A stretch of 59,390 bases of DNA from Desulfofustis sp. (GTDB lineage: Bacteria > Desulfobacterota > Desulfobulbia > Desulfobulbales > Desulfocapsaceae), in assembly GCA_029287755.1 (NCBI GenBank), contig JARFQM010000285.1:1-59390 (forward strand), read 5' to 3'. Position 1 is the stretch's first letter, and the number at the start of each line of letters is the position of its first letter. Positions 16,702-26,019 of the stretch are shown piece after piece. The notes below the pieces were generated by a model, which ran no database searches, was not told the origin of the DNA, and saw only the letters and a list, made by a program, of their open reading frames with translations. Position numbers and translations under genes: made by a program.

Positions 16702-19035
16702 GTGGCTACGAACGTAATAAAAGGTCTTGATCAGGACGGAAACCGCATCAATTCGATGGATTTCGAATACATCGTGCGCAAGGCGGCGAGCGAACATTCC
16801 CAGTTGAAGCTGGAATCTTACGGTCAGCACAATATCGGCATCAGGCTGCACCGCGACCAGGGGCTGCACCTGCACATCAAGGGCCCCTGCGGCCAGCGGC
16901 TTGGCTCCATGGGTATGCCCGGCACCACGATCACCTGCGAAGGCTCAGTGTCGGACGACGTCGGCTACCTCAACATCGGCGCCGAAATCACGGTCCTGGG
17001 TGATGCCACCAACGGCGCCTGCAACGCCATGGCCGCTGGTAAAGTGTTCATCGGCGGCTCCATCGGGGCCCGCGGACTGACCATGACCAAATGGAACCCG
17101 GACTACGAAAAACCGGAGTTGTGGGTGCTCGGTTCCAGCGGTGATTCGTTCGCTGAATTCAATTGCGGCGGCATCGCCGTGATCTGCGGGGTCGAGCCCA
17201 AAAATCCCGAGAATGTGCTCGGCTACCGGCCCTGCGTCGGCATGGTAGGTGGTCTCATCTATTTTCGCGGCCGGGAGGACGGCTCCTACTCCAAGACCAA
17301 TGCCCGGCTCGATGTGCCGACCGACGAGCAGTGGCAGTGGCTGGCTGACCATATGGGCGACTACCTCGACAGGATCGGTCGCCAGGACCTGTTCGACAGC
17401 CTGACGGTTCGTGAAGAATGGCAGGTACTCAATTCGGTCACTCCCCAGGAGCGGGCCCTGATGTGGTCCGGGCCGATGCCCATGGCCCAGTTCAGGGACG
17501 AATTCTGGAACAAGGCCTTCGGCGGCGATCCGCTGCGCGACCTGGCCCCGGGGCTTGATCGTTCTCCCATCGGCGCCATCGTCACCGGCGACATGCGGCG
17601 CCGGGCTCCCTGGTGGTCCAACAACGAGCAGGCGGCGCCCTGTACCTACTATTGCCCGATTCACATCCCCACCGTGGAGCGGCTGCGCTTGATTCGGGAA
17701 GGCAAAATTGAGGAAGCCTACGAACTGATCCTCAGCTACACGCCGCTGCCGGCCTCGGTATGCGGCGCCGTCTGTCCCAACCTGTGCATGGAAAACTGCA
17801 CCCGCACCGGCATCGACGGCTCCATCGAGATGCAGGTACTGGGAAGGGCCGTGGCCAATTTTGACGCCCCTGAGGAAGCCCCATCGCTTGGCAAGAAAGT
17901 TGCCATCATCGGCGGCGGTCCGGCCGGCCTCAATGCAGCCTGGCAACTGGCCATCGGCGGGGTCGAGGCCCATATCTTCGAACGCGATTCCCAACTCGGC
18001 GGCAAGCTGGCCCAGGTCGTACCCTGGGAGCGGCTCCCCCAGGCCATCTGGGACGAGGAAATCAAGCGTTTCACCTCGCTGTCCAATGTCCATGTCCATC
18101 TTGACACCGACATGACCCCTTCTGCTTTCCAGCGTCTCCAGAAAGAATTCGACTACGTGGTGATAGCGGTAGGTACCCATGAGCCGAGACGGCTCACGTT
18201 CCCAGGCCACGAGCGGGTGATCCCCGCGCTCGATTTTCTCAAGGAGGCGAAGGGCAAGGATTCCCTGAAAATGGGTAAGGAAGTCGTGGTCATCGGAGCA
18301 GGCAATGTGGGCTGCGACGTGGCCTGCGAGGCGTATCGTCTCGGTGCCGACAGGGTCACCCTGGTCGACATCCAGAAACCTCTGGCCTTCGGTAAAGAGA
18401 AGGAAGCGGCCGAGGCCCTCGGGGCGGCCTTCAAATGGCCGGTAATGACCAAGGAGGTCACCCCGGAAGGACTGGTGACCGCCGACGGCGAACTGATCCC
18501 GGCCCAGACCGTCTTTATATCCATTGGCGACGTGCCGTCTTTACCTTTTCTGCCTGAATCGGTGCAGACCATGCAGGTGGGTGGAGCCGACTGGATCAAG
18601 ACCGACCAGGCCCACAAGACCTCGGACGGGACTATTCTGGCCATCGGCGACGTCGAACGGCCGGGTCTTGCCACCGATGCGCTGGGTGCCGGCAAAAACG
18701 CGGCCGAAGCCATCCTGGCGGAAATCAAGGGAGAGGAGTGGCAGCCATTCAGCAAACAGCTGGTTCCCCAGCAGGCGCTGACCATCACCCACTACAATCC
18801 GGGCGACAAGGGGACAACCGAAGAGGATCAGGCCAGCCGCTGCCTGTCCTGCGCTACCTGCAGGGACTGTCATCTCTGCGAGACCATCTGCCCAACCGGG
18901 GCGATCACCAGAAACGAAATCCATCTCGGCGCTGAGACCAGCTTCGAATATGTCTCAGATGATGACAAATGCATCGGCTGCGGATTCTGCGCCGACACCT
19001 GTCCCTGCGCCATCTGGCAGATGAACCCCTATTAG
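16702..19035 (+). CDS. Glutamate synthase, GXGXG domain fused to FAD/NAD(P) Fe-S oxidoreductase subunit
   Basis: A 777-residue protein starting at GTG 16702, with AAGGAG before it. Residues about 1-250 are the GXGXG beta-helix domain of glutamate synthase (GDATNGACNAMAAGKVFIGG, FNCGGIAVICG). Residues about 310-760 resemble the GltD/dihydropyrimidine dehydrogenase N-terminal module: cysteines at APCTYYCPIHI, ASVCGAVCPNLCMENC, FAD site VAIIGGGPAGLNAAW, NAD(P) site VVVIGAGNVGCDVACE. A final two-cluster ferredoxin (CRDCHLCETICPTGA; CIGCGFCADTCPCAI) ends the protein. It should feed electrons from NAD(P)H or ferredoxin to the catalytic subunit. Joining the GXGXG domain to the reductase completes the three-gene enzyme. 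A strong terminator follows. Confidence 0.92.
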   Translation: MATNVIKGLDQDGNRINSMDFEYIVRKAASEHSQLKLESYGQHNIGIRLHRDQGLHLHIKGPCGQRLGSMGMPGTTITCEGSVSDDVGYLNIGAEITVLGDATNGACNAMAAGKVFIGGSIGARGLTMTKWNPDYEKPELWVLGSSGDSFAEFNCGGIAVICGVEPKNPENVLGYRPCVGMVGGLIYFRGREDGSYSKTNARLDVPTDEQWQWLADHMGDYLDRIGRQDLFDSLTVREEWQVLNSVTPQERALMWSGPMPMAQFRDEFWNKAFGGDPLRDLAPGLDRSPIGAIVTGDMRRRAPWWSNNEQAAPCTYYCPIHIPTVERLRLIREGKIEEAYELILSYTPLPASVCGAVCPNLCMENCTRTGIDGSIEMQVLGRAVANFDAPEEAPSLGKKVAIIGGGPAGLNAAWQLAIGGVEAHIFERDSQLGGKLAQVVPWERLPQAIWDEEIKRFTSLSNVHVHLDTDMTPSAFQRLQKEFDYVVIAVGTHEPRRLTFPGHERVIPALDFLKEAKGKDSLKMGKEVVVIGAGNVGCDVACEAYRLGADRVTLVDIQKPLAFGKEKEAAEALGAAFKWPVMTKEVTPEGLVTADGELIPAQTVFISIGDVPSLPFLPESVQTMQVGGADWIKTDQAHKTSDGTILAIGDVERPGLATDALGAGKNAAEAILAEIKGEEWQPFSKQLVPQQALTITHYNPGDKGTTEEDQASRCLSCATCRDCHLCETICPTGAITRNEIHLGAETSFEYVSDDDKCIGCGFCADTCPCAIWQMNPY

Positions 19036-19057
19036 CCTCGTCTCAGCACGGGCGCAC

Positions 19058-19104
19058 GCCCCCTCTGCCACCACTGAACAGGTGTGCAGGGGGGGGCTTT
19101 TTTT
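19058..19104 (+). terminator. Rho-independent terminator after glutamate synthase operon
   Basis: A GC-rich hairpin, GCCCCCTCTGCCACC pairing with GGTGTGCAGGGGGGGGC with minor mismatches, is followed by seven T residues. It lies 23 bp after the stop codon of the last subunit. Confidence 0.85.
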
Positions 19105-19421
19105 GTATTGAGTCAGCCAGCCTGATCGCCGCTGCCCGCACCAGCGAATAGTGTCAATTGGTCCCCAAAAATTATCATCAAATTGTTACGCTATGAGAAC
19201 AATTTCATGACGACGCCTGTAAAAACCACAAGACTGCCATGGTGAAGCTGCCAGATTCATAAAACGCTGGACAATACCACGCCTGGCACAGCATAATGTG
19301 GTGCAGCGCCAGTAATGTCATGCACCATCCGGATGGCAGTTCCGACAAGGGGGCAGATGTCAGGGACGCAGACAGCGCTGCAGGTACCACTCAACTTTGC
19401 TTAAACAGATAAGAGGGACAC
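19105..19421. other. Intergenic region before transaldolase
   Basis: No ORF with recognisable protein features on either strand and no RNA-like structure that I can defend. It presumably carries the transaldolase promoter; AGAGGGA at 19412-19418 is the ribosome binding site of that gene. Confidence 0.4.
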
Positions 19422-20384
19422 ATGGAAGACAAGCTGACTCAATTGAAAAAAATGACTGTGGTTGTCGCAGACACCGGTGATATTGATTCCATCAGACAAT
19501 ACCAGCCCGAGGATGCGACCACCAATCCTTCTCTCATTTTCGCCGCAGCCCAGATGCCTCAGTATACCCACCTGGTCGACGAGGCGATCAATTTCGGCAC
19601 GCAGTCAAAGAGCACGGGCCAAGAGCTGCTTGACGCTATCCTGGACCGGTTGGCGGTTAATTTCGGTAAAGAGATACTCAATATCGTACCCGGCAGAATC
19701 TCCACCGAAGTCGATGCCAGACTCTCGTTCGACACGGAAAAGACCATCCTCCGAGCGAGAAAGCTTATCGAGCTTTACGGCCAGGAAGGGATCGAAAAAG
19801 ACAGAATCCTGATTAAGATCGCCTCCACCTGGGAAGGGATAAGAGCGGCCGAGACGCTCGAGCAGGAAGGCATTAACTGCAATTTGACCCTGTTGTTCGG
19901 TTTTTCCCAGGCGGTCGCCTGTGCCGAGGCCGGGGTATTTCTGATCTCACCGTTTGTCGGCCGTATTCTCGACTGGCACAAGAAAAACGAGGGTAAGGAA
20001 TATTCAGCGGAGGATGATCCCGGCGTGATCTCGGTTACCAGCATCTACCGCTATTATAAAAAGTTCAACTACCGGACGGTAATAATGGGGGCAAGCTTCA
20101 GAAACACCGGCGAAATTGAGCAGCTTGCCGGGTGTGACCGGTTAACCATCGGTCCCCATTTCCTCGAAGATCTGAGTAAGGATCAGACGCCGCTTACGCG
20201 GCGACTGCATCCTGAGATGTCGGAAAATGATGAAATTGCTCAGCTCCACCTGGATGAAACCACCTTTCGCTTCATGCTCAACGAGGATGCGATGGCGACC
20301 GAAAAATTGGCGGAGGGTATTCGCAATTTCAGCAGCGATTTAATCAAACTTGAAAATTTCATCAAGGAACGAATGGCGCCCTAA
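19422..20384 (+). CDS. tal: Transaldolase
   Basis: A 320-residue class I transaldolase of the TalA/TalB type, moving dihydroxyacetone units between sedoheptulose 7-phosphate and glyceraldehyde 3-phosphate. Motifs: DATTNPSLI (about 31-39), [13 protein letters not shown] (about 92-104), the Schiff-base lysine in [16 protein letters not shown] (K132 by count), [16 protein letters not shown] and [10 protein letters not shown]. Length matches E. coli TalB. It is flanked by non-coding sequence and appears monocistronic. Its neighbour is a sugar-phosphate-type HAD phosphatase, which may be chance. Confidence 0.95.
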   Translation: MEDKLTQLKKMTVVVADTGDIDSIRQYQPEDATTNPSLIFAAAQMPQYTHLVDEAINFGTQSKSTGQELLDAILDRLAVNFGKEILNIVPGRISTEVDARLSFDTEKTILRARKLIELYGQEGIEKDRILIKIASTWEGIRAAETLEQEGINCNLTLLFGFSQAVACAEAGVFLISPFVGRILDWHKKNEGKEYSAEDDPGVISVTSIYRYYKKFNYRTVIMGASFRNTGEIEQLAGCDRLTIGPHFLEDLSKDQTPLTRRLHPEMSENDEIAQLHLDETTFRFMLNEDAMATEKLAEGIRNFSSDLIKLENFIKERMAP

Positions 20385-20585
20385 GCGCTGAAACGCGCTG
20401 CCAATTCGTTTTTCTATGCGACCCCTAAACGTTGCACGGCCGCTGCGAGGCCACTGGGCGAGGTCTGTGAACGAGGTCAAATTGGTCTGGGGCGGTGTTC
20501 TTTCGCTCCTCAAAAACCATTGGGCAACCGCACTTTCTGTGTGCGCTTGACGTGGATCGTAAATTTCAGGAAAAAGGCTGAAGCG

Positions 20586-21251
20586 ATGCTGGAGATCGAT
20601 CGCCCCATCGGGGTGCTCTGGGATATGGACGGTGTCATAACCGACAGTGGAGAAGCGCACTACATATCCTGGCGAAAAGCTCTGGAGCAGAATGGGATTT
20701 CTATCTCGAAAGAGTTTTTTCATAAGACATTTGGCATGAACAACAGGGGAATTTTGTCTCTGCTCTTTAATCGCGACGCCACCGACCACGAAGTTGAGCG
20801 CATCGGCGGATTGAAGGAAGAGCTCTTCAGACAGGACATCAAGGGCAGCGTGGAGCCCCTTCCTGGCGTAACCGACCTGCTGCAACGGTTCTTTCACGCC
20901 GGGGTAAGCCAGGCAGTGGCTTCCTCAGCGCCGCCGGAAAATATAGATGCGATCGTTGACGAGCTTGGCTGCAGAGATATGTTTCAGGCACTGGTATCCG
21001 GCTCGAACCTTGCCGGAAAACCGGACCCCGCCACCTTCCTTCTGGCGGCAGAGCGGCTGGCTATAGCCCCCGGCGACTGCGTGGTCATCGAAGACGCGAC
21101 GGTGGGTGTCGAGGCTGCACGGCGGGGCGGCATGAAATGTATTGCCGTCTGCACGACCCATTCAAAAGAAGATCTTCAACAGGCCGATATCGTTGTCGAA
21201 CGCTTAACAGATCTCACCCCTGGAGAGCTGGAATCGCTCTTCGCCCAATGA
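20586..21251 (+). CDS. HAD family hydrolase, beta-phosphoglucomutase-like
   Basis: A 221-residue subfamily IA HAD phosphatase. Motif I is WDMDGVITDSGEAH (nucleophile and acid Asp), motif II Ser lies in VASSAPPENI, motif III Lys in SGSNLAGKPDPATFL, and motif IV is VVIEDATVGVEAARRGGMKCIAV. The KPDP..FL..A segment with a helical cap is typical of beta-phosphoglucomutase/phosphoglycolate phosphatase relatives. An in-frame TTG at 20520 exists, but the ATG at 20586 puts the nucleophile at the family's normal distance from the start. The substrate is unknown. A terminator-like hairpin follows. Confidence 0.88.
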   Translation: MLEIDRPIGVLWDMDGVITDSGEAHYISWRKALEQNGISISKEFFHKTFGMNNRGILSLLFNRDATDHEVERIGGLKEELFRQDIKGSVEPLPGVTDLLQRFFHAGVSQAVASSAPPENIDAIVDELGCRDMFQALVSGSNLAGKPDPATFLLAAERLAIAPGDCVVIEDATVGVEAARRGGMKCIAVCTTHSKEDLQQADIVVERLTDLTPGELESLFAQ

Positions 21252-21278
21252 TCATCGGACCGGTATCACTAACGAACT

Positions 21279-21309
21279 GCCGCTGTCGTGCAGCGGCTTC
21301 TCTCTTATT
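21279..21309 (+). terminator. Rho-independent terminator after HAD gene
   Basis: GCCGCTG at 21279-21285 pairs perfectly with CAGCGGC at 21291-21297 across a five-base loop and is followed by the T-rich TTCTCTCTTATT. It is 28 bp after the stop codon. Confidence 0.65.
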
Positions 21310-21553
21310 CGCGCAATAAGACACCACGGACCAGCAGGGGAAACTGCATAGTGCCAGGATTTTCAGCGGCACATGAGGCAGACCTTCTGGTTTTGGCAAT
21401 TCTCCCCGGCCCAAGCCTCTGCTCGCCGGGGAGGGGCGGTCGATTTCGACTATCCGACATCGCCACGCGATATCACTGATCTCGGCTGCCCTGCACCACG
21501 GTGGGAGATCTGCAGGATGGGGCTGTGGTACATCATGCCTCCTTCTTGATCTC
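21310..21553. other. Gap with GC hairpin between convergent genes
   Basis: No coding sequence seen. CTCCCCGGC (from 21402) and GCCGGGGAG (to 21433) can form a nine-pair stem with a 14-base loop but no T tract follows on either strand. It may help terminate the minus-strand DUF362 gene. Confidence 0.35.
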
Positions 21554-22471
21554 TCAGCAGAAACTACCTTCTTCATAACCGACCTTGATCAGGTTGATCC
21601 TGCTCAAATCCGCCGTCCCAATGCGGTACTTGATATCGGCCATCTCAATGTGGTGGGGGGGAGGCGCCAGCGGGCGGTGTTCACCGAAGTATTCGTTTCG
21701 TATTCCCTGGATAATCTTCACGCCGATGGTGTCGACGGCCACCGGATCGATGCCGGCAATCAGGCCGTAATATTTCCACACGTGCTTTGGACTGAATCCA
21801 TGCGGCCCGACGTTATGGAACTGCGGCGTAAACATCACCAGTACATTCAACCTAGTCTTGTCCCTGACGATAGGGTAGGTCCATATCTCGCCCAGGCGGG
21901 CGCATGAATCCTCGTGGTAATTGTACGGATCGGGAACAAACATGATGTAGTTCTTGAGCAAACTGCCCACACCCGACCAATGGTGGCTGCGCATCGGCCG
22001 CGCATTGATTAGCGCAGTGGCCTTTTTGAACACCGGGTCATAAAGCACCTTGCGATCAGAAATCGAGATGTTCCTCTCGCTTACTCCGGCACTCATCATC
22101 CGTGCCTTGAGAGACTGTTCAACCGCCTTGGTGGTCCCGATCGGTGACCACACATTAGTTTTGATGCCCACGATGTCCTCAGGTTTAATAAGGGTTCGCC
22201 AGCCTTCGATGGCATCCTTTTTACCTGTCAAATGAGAAATCGCCGTATCCAGCATCTCCAGTACTATAGCGTTTCTGGGTTTGCCCCTCTTGTCGAGCAC
22301 CTCCTTGTTGCGGACCAGCACCACGTCGGTCAGCGTGCGTTTTGAGTTCATCTCGGTCTCCGAGAAGACCACGTCATCACTACTCAGCAGAAACGAGCTG
22401 CCAATTGTCGCAACCGAGGCCTGTTTAATGAATTGGCGCCGAGTTAATTTCCATTTCGTTTCATCTTGCAT
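21554..22471 (-). CDS. DUF362 domain protein with twin-arginine signal
   Basis: A 305-residue protein. The N-terminus KLTRRQFIKQASVATIGSSFLLSS is a twin-arginine signal (RRQFIK), so export by Tat with a bound cofactor is expected. The rest matches the DUF362 fold in its cofactor-free form: IVGIKTNVWSP, INARPMRSHHWSGVGSLLKNYI and PVAVDTIGVKII. There is no ferredoxin motif, and the last residue is cysteine. DUF362 proteins are uncharacterised, often linked to anaerobic or Fe-S metabolism. The gene sits 2 bp after the DUF6599-like gene and is probably cotranscribed with it, so the two likely act together outside the cytoplasm (inference). Confidence 0.8.
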   Translation of the reverse strand: MQDETKWKLTRRQFIKQASVATIGSSFLLSSDDVVFSETEMNSKRTLTDVVLVRNKEVLDKRGKPRNAIVLEMLDTAISHLTGKKDAIEGWRTLIKPEDIVGIKTNVWSPIGTTKAVEQSLKARMMSAGVSERNISISDRKVLYDPVFKKATALINARPMRSHHWSGVGSLLKNYIMFVPDPYNYHEDSCARLGEIWTYPIVRDKTRLNVLVMFTPQFHNVGPHGFSPKHVWKYYGLIAGIDPVAVDTIGVKIIQGIRNEYFGEHRPLAPPPHHIEMADIKYRIGTADLSRINLIKVGYEEGSFC

Positions 22472-22473
22472 GT

Positions 22474-23394
22474 CTATTTTACCCCTTGTACAAGACGCTG
22501 CGCCGTCTCCAGACTGGGAGCGTCGACGACGATGACGAGCAGATCTTTGTCACGGACACATGCGGTCCAAAGTTGATCGGCATCATGGGTGTATTCTTCT
22601 TCTACCCCAGCCATAAAATTGTCTTTAAAGGCGTCCTGTGCATCAACGGCCGTCGCTTCATCCAGATAGTCCAGCACAATCAGCACGGCGGGCTTGCCGG
22701 CATCGGCCGTGTATTTGGCCATCACCACTTCTGTCTGATGATCTATGTTCAACAGATTTTTGTTGGAGAAAAAATGATACATATTCATCCAGGTGTAATG
22801 TCTGAAATACTTTATGCTGTGAGGCTGGAGATTTTCCTCTGGCAGCAGAGCGACAAGCGGCGGTTTGACGCTCTTCTCTTGGATCTGTTCGGCGATGCCC
22901 CGCGCCAGGTTTTGCACCGTCAGTTTTCGGGATTCAGTCTCCGGGTATGCCAGGATAGAGACGTAGTAGCGCCCCTTCCAGAAGGTCAGCAGCCCGCCAG
23001 CATACTCCGATTCTATGTTAGAATCGACAAAATCATCAATCGTTTCACGGCTGTGCGAAAAAATGCCATAGGCGTTATGCGGCGTTCCCATGTCGAAGAT
23101 ATCAATCTTGATCTCGTCGTCTTCTCGATTTGCATAAGGCTGGGAGATGAGATTGATGAATTTATAGGAGATATAAAGTTCGGCCCCTCCGTTAATGTAG
23201 ATGTAGAGGTTATCGGCGTCGTAAACCGAGAAATCCGGGGACTTATGCCATTCATCGATGGTTTCCGGCAGCCTTTGAACCAAGCTCTTCAGTCTGGATG
23301 TACTGTCGTTTCCCATGGCCAGCTTCCCCGTGAGAGCAGCGAGCATCACGCTGAGGATAATGATCAGGTTGAGGGTCTTCTCGCGGCTTCTCAT
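22474..23394 (-). CDS. Exported DUF6599-like protein
   Basis: A 306-residue protein with an N-terminal hydrophobic signal segment (about 8-28). The body carries YDADNLYIYINGGAELYISYKF and KIDIFDMGTPHNAYGIFSHSRE, which I associate with the DUF6599 family of exported proteins; function is unknown. A C-terminal repeat-like half (about 195-300) has YLDEATAVDAQDAF and VRDKDLLVIVVDAPSLETA, echoing the N-terminal half. It precedes the Tat-exported DUF362 gene with a 2-bp gap. No cysteine-based cofactor site is visible, and no strong Shine-Dalgarno site precedes the ATG. Confidence 0.7.
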   Translation of the reverse strand: MRSREKTLNLIIILSVMLAALTGKLAMGNDSTSRLKSLVQRLPETIDEWHKSPDFSVYDADNLYIYINGGAELYISYKFINLISQPYANREDDEIKIDIFDMGTPHNAYGIFSHSRETIDDFVDSNIESEYAGGLLTFWKGRYYVSILAYPETESRKLTVQNLARGIAEQIQEKSVKPPLVALLPEENLQPHSIKYFRHYTWMNMYHFFSNKNLLNIDHQTEVVMAKYTADAGKPAVLIVLDYLDEATAVDAQDAFKDNFMAGVEEEYTHDADQLWTACVRDKDLLVIVVDAPSLETAQRLVQGVK

Positions 23395-23625
23395 GTCATA
23401 GTATCAAGAAGAACAAAAGGTCAGGGCGCCTCCCCCCTTTTGCCCCTCATGAGCGTTCCGGGGAGAGGGGTAAAGCAGTTGCACCTGCCTTGATGGGTGA
23501 AGTCGATGTCCTGGCCGGAAACAGAAGGTAGAGAAATAAGGTGTAGTGCGGGAATGAAGCATTCCTGGCTGGATTAGCGGGGCAATGTGTGAGCAGTGCT
23601 TTACCGACTTTTTCGGACGTGTCAC

Positions 23626-23883
23626 TTACACCCAGTTCTTCCTCAGTGCCAACCAATGCCCCATCAACCCGCCGGTGGCAACCCCGGCCATGCCCAGAAA
23701 AAGCGGATGAATAGCGTCATTAAATTGACCTGCTGCCAAGACAATGGCCATAGCCAACATGCCGAGGAGCGGCATCAGCAGGTACGAAAGTACGAATTTC
23801 CAGTTTCTGACGGCCTGGTAGAGCAGAAAAAGCCCCAAACCACCTAGTATTACGAACACGAGTGTAGAAATTATGTTTTCCAT
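23626..23883 (-). CDS. Small hypothetical membrane protein
   Basis: An 85-residue hydrophobic protein with about three predicted transmembrane segments (about 5-22, 30-52, 58-78). The start ATG is preceded by AGAGGT at good spacing. I do not recognise a family. It is divergent from the long non-coding region to its right and lies upstream of the DUF6599/DUF362 pair with a 231-bp gap. Confidence 0.55.
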   Translation of the reverse strand: MENIISTLVFVILGGLGLFLLYQAVRNWKFVLSYLLMPLLGMLAMAIVLAAGQFNDAIHPLFLGMAGVATGGLMGHWLALRKNWV

Positions 23884-24795
23884 TAGCTGACCTCTTTACA
23901 GGTATTTTACGATAAAAAAACATTGTACCGCTTTGCATCTCACGACAATTATTTTGCACCTCATGCAACGCTATGCAGTATCAATGCCATTAGATTCACA
24001 TGCCCCTGGTCTAGCGTGATACTTTTCCCTTCCATCGCTGAGAAGATGAGTATCAGCAACTGTCTCGCTCTAACTCCAGATCGTCAAGTACAGTACCTCC
24101 CACACCGTTTTGAGCGCTGCTTTCAACACTACCTTGAGGGCACACTACTGAGCCATATCATCAAGTTGCCAAGCTGCATCCCCCCTGAGCCGCACGACGG
24201 GAACCCTCGCACAATACCCTGTAACCACACACGCACAAAGCGTTACGAACACGTTCTGGGGTATGAGCAAGAGAGAAAGCTCGGCCAGCAGGAATACAAA
24301 AGGTTTCGCAGCGTGCAAGGGCTTGGGAAGCCAGATCATGCAACCTGTCCACTCCTATATGTAGCGGTTATTTGTGGACCCTATACTGTATGAAGTGTTA
24401 AGTCAACAGGAATCAGAACAGCTGTCGGCGCCGTTAAAGCACAGTCCGCGCCCAGTCTGCATTGCCGGTGCAGGGGAGCAGAATAAATAAACAATATTGT
24501 ATCCCAGCGCATCGTTGAGGTTGCCGCAGCTCGCATTTCAATGTAGAGTTGCGAACCTTCTGTATGAACCTTAAAAGATAATCAATCTGGTGGGATTCTC
24601 TGCCGGTACGCGCGGCATTCGAGCTGCTCGTTCACCTGAAAATAGAGAGCCTTTTGCAAAACTAAGATTTTCGTTCAAAATCAAGGCCTGCGAGAAATTT
24701 TACCACAGGCATATGATTTGATATTCCGAGGATAAAATTTTGAGCATAACGCAGAGTTTTGGCGAAAAGATCGTTTTGCACATGGCTCTAGAGTA
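23884..24795. other. 912-bp gene-poor region
   Basis: The longest stretch without a supported gene. A plus-strand frame of 156 codons at 23923-24393 has a composition unlike its neighbours (Cys, His and Pro rich, no domain) and no ribosome binding site, so I do not call it. I see no tRNA, no transposase remnant and no tandem repeat. Confidence 0.45.
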
Positions 24796-25863
24796 ATGGA
24801 TAAGCTGAAAAGTATAGGGTATGACGACTGGTTTCGCCGTCATGCCGAGGGTGATCAAACAGCAATCCATGAGGTTGCCCGGGTAGTCACGGTGCGCAAA
24901 GACAGCTATGTGGTTACCAAAGGCGATGGTGAAGTGTTTGCCGAGTGTGCTGGAAATTTGCTCTTTAGGGCGAGTTCTCCATTAGATTTACCAACAACCG
25001 GAGACTGGATATATGCGGATTTTTATGACGATGATTCTCTCGCCATAATCCATGGAGTGGTACCCAGAAAAACCTTATTAAAAAGAAAAAAAGCCGGGAA
25101 AACAATAGATTTTCAGCTCATTGCAGCAAATATCGATGTTGCCTTCATTATTCAATCAGTAGACTACAACCTCAATCTCAGAAGACTGGAACGCTACCTG
25201 GTAATGGTAAATGAAAGTGAAATTACTCCGGTAATACTGCTCAGCAAGTGCGATCTTATAGCGCCAGATGAGGTCGAGGAAATTAAGGAGAATGTCCTAA
25301 GAGTTGCGCCTCAAACTTCTCTTGTGGCTTTTAGTAATCTTACCGGGGAACACATTGATACGATTAAATCCTCTCTGGTGCCCGGGAATACCTACTGTCT
25401 GCTCGGTTCATCCGGGGTTGGCAAAACCACGCTTGTCAACGGTATCTTGGGCAGCGAACAATTTGAGACGCAATCTGTGAGTAAAAAAGAGAGTAAAGGA
25501 AGGCACACCACCACGAGCCGGGAACTGGTAAAGTTGGCCAATGGTGCAATGCTAATAGACACTCCTGGATTGAGGGAACTCGGCAATATTTCTGTGGATT
25601 CCGGCATTGACGAGACATTTTCGGAGATATCGGAACTGGCACAATACTGCAAATTTGGCAACTGCTCCCATACCAGTGAAAAAGGATGTGCTCTCTTGGC
25701 AGCTATAGAGGACGGTGAACTGGCTGAACAACGCTACACCAACTATATGAAAATGAAAAATGAATCAGCATTCCACGAAATGTCCTACTCCGAGAAAAGA
25801 AAGAAGGATAAAGCCTTTGGGAAGATGGTTAAAGCGGTCCTGAAGAGCAAGAATAAACGATAA
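24796..25863 (+). CDS. rsgA: Ribosome small subunit-dependent GTPase A
   Basis: A 355-residue circularly permuted GTPase involved in 30S maturation. Order: N-terminal OB-fold domain (about 30-110), then G4 (SKCDL, about 149-153), G1 P-loop GSSGVGKTTL (about 200-209), switch I with GRHTTTSREL, G3 DTPGLRE, and a C-terminal zinc region CKFGNCSHTSEKGCAL. G4 as SKCD instead of NKxD occurs in the family. The gene is visibly AT-richer than the genes on either side (many AAA, AAT and ATA codons), which may indicate later acquisition. No good Shine-Dalgarno site is seen before the ATG. Confidence 0.95.
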   Translation: MDKLKSIGYDDWFRRHAEGDQTAIHEVARVVTVRKDSYVVTKGDGEVFAECAGNLLFRASSPLDLPTTGDWIYADFYDDDSLAIIHGVVPRKTLLKRKKAGKTIDFQLIAANIDVAFIIQSVDYNLNLRRLERYLVMVNESEITPVILLSKCDLIAPDEVEEIKENVLRVAPQTSLVAFSNLTGEHIDTIKSSLVPGNTYCLLGSSGVGKTTLVNGILGSEQFETQSVSKKESKGRHTTTSRELVKLANGAMLIDTPGLRELGNISVDSGIDETFSEISELAQYCKFGNCSHTSEKGCALLAAIEDGELAEQRYTNYMKMKNESAFHEMSYSEKRKKDKAFGKMVKAVLKSKNKR

Positions 25864-26019
25864 TATCCCGCCCGAGCTGCCTGCTGATTGCCGGTGCAGC
25901 GATTATGCTCAAGAGTGCCATCGAGAATATCTGAACACTTGACCATGCCGCTCAACTGCTGGGTACCGTGAATAACTGGAATTTCAGCTCACTATCAAGG
26001 CGGGATTCGCTTTCCTCCC

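Noticed and set aside
16945..18210. 421-codon minus-strand frame inside the glutamate synthase reductase gene
   Set aside because: Antisense to FAD and Fe-S motifs; His/Gly/Pro-rich translation typical of a shadow frame.
23923..24393. 156-codon plus-strand frame in the gene-poor region
   Set aside because: No ribosome binding site, odd Cys/His/Pro composition and no domain; kept as non-coding.
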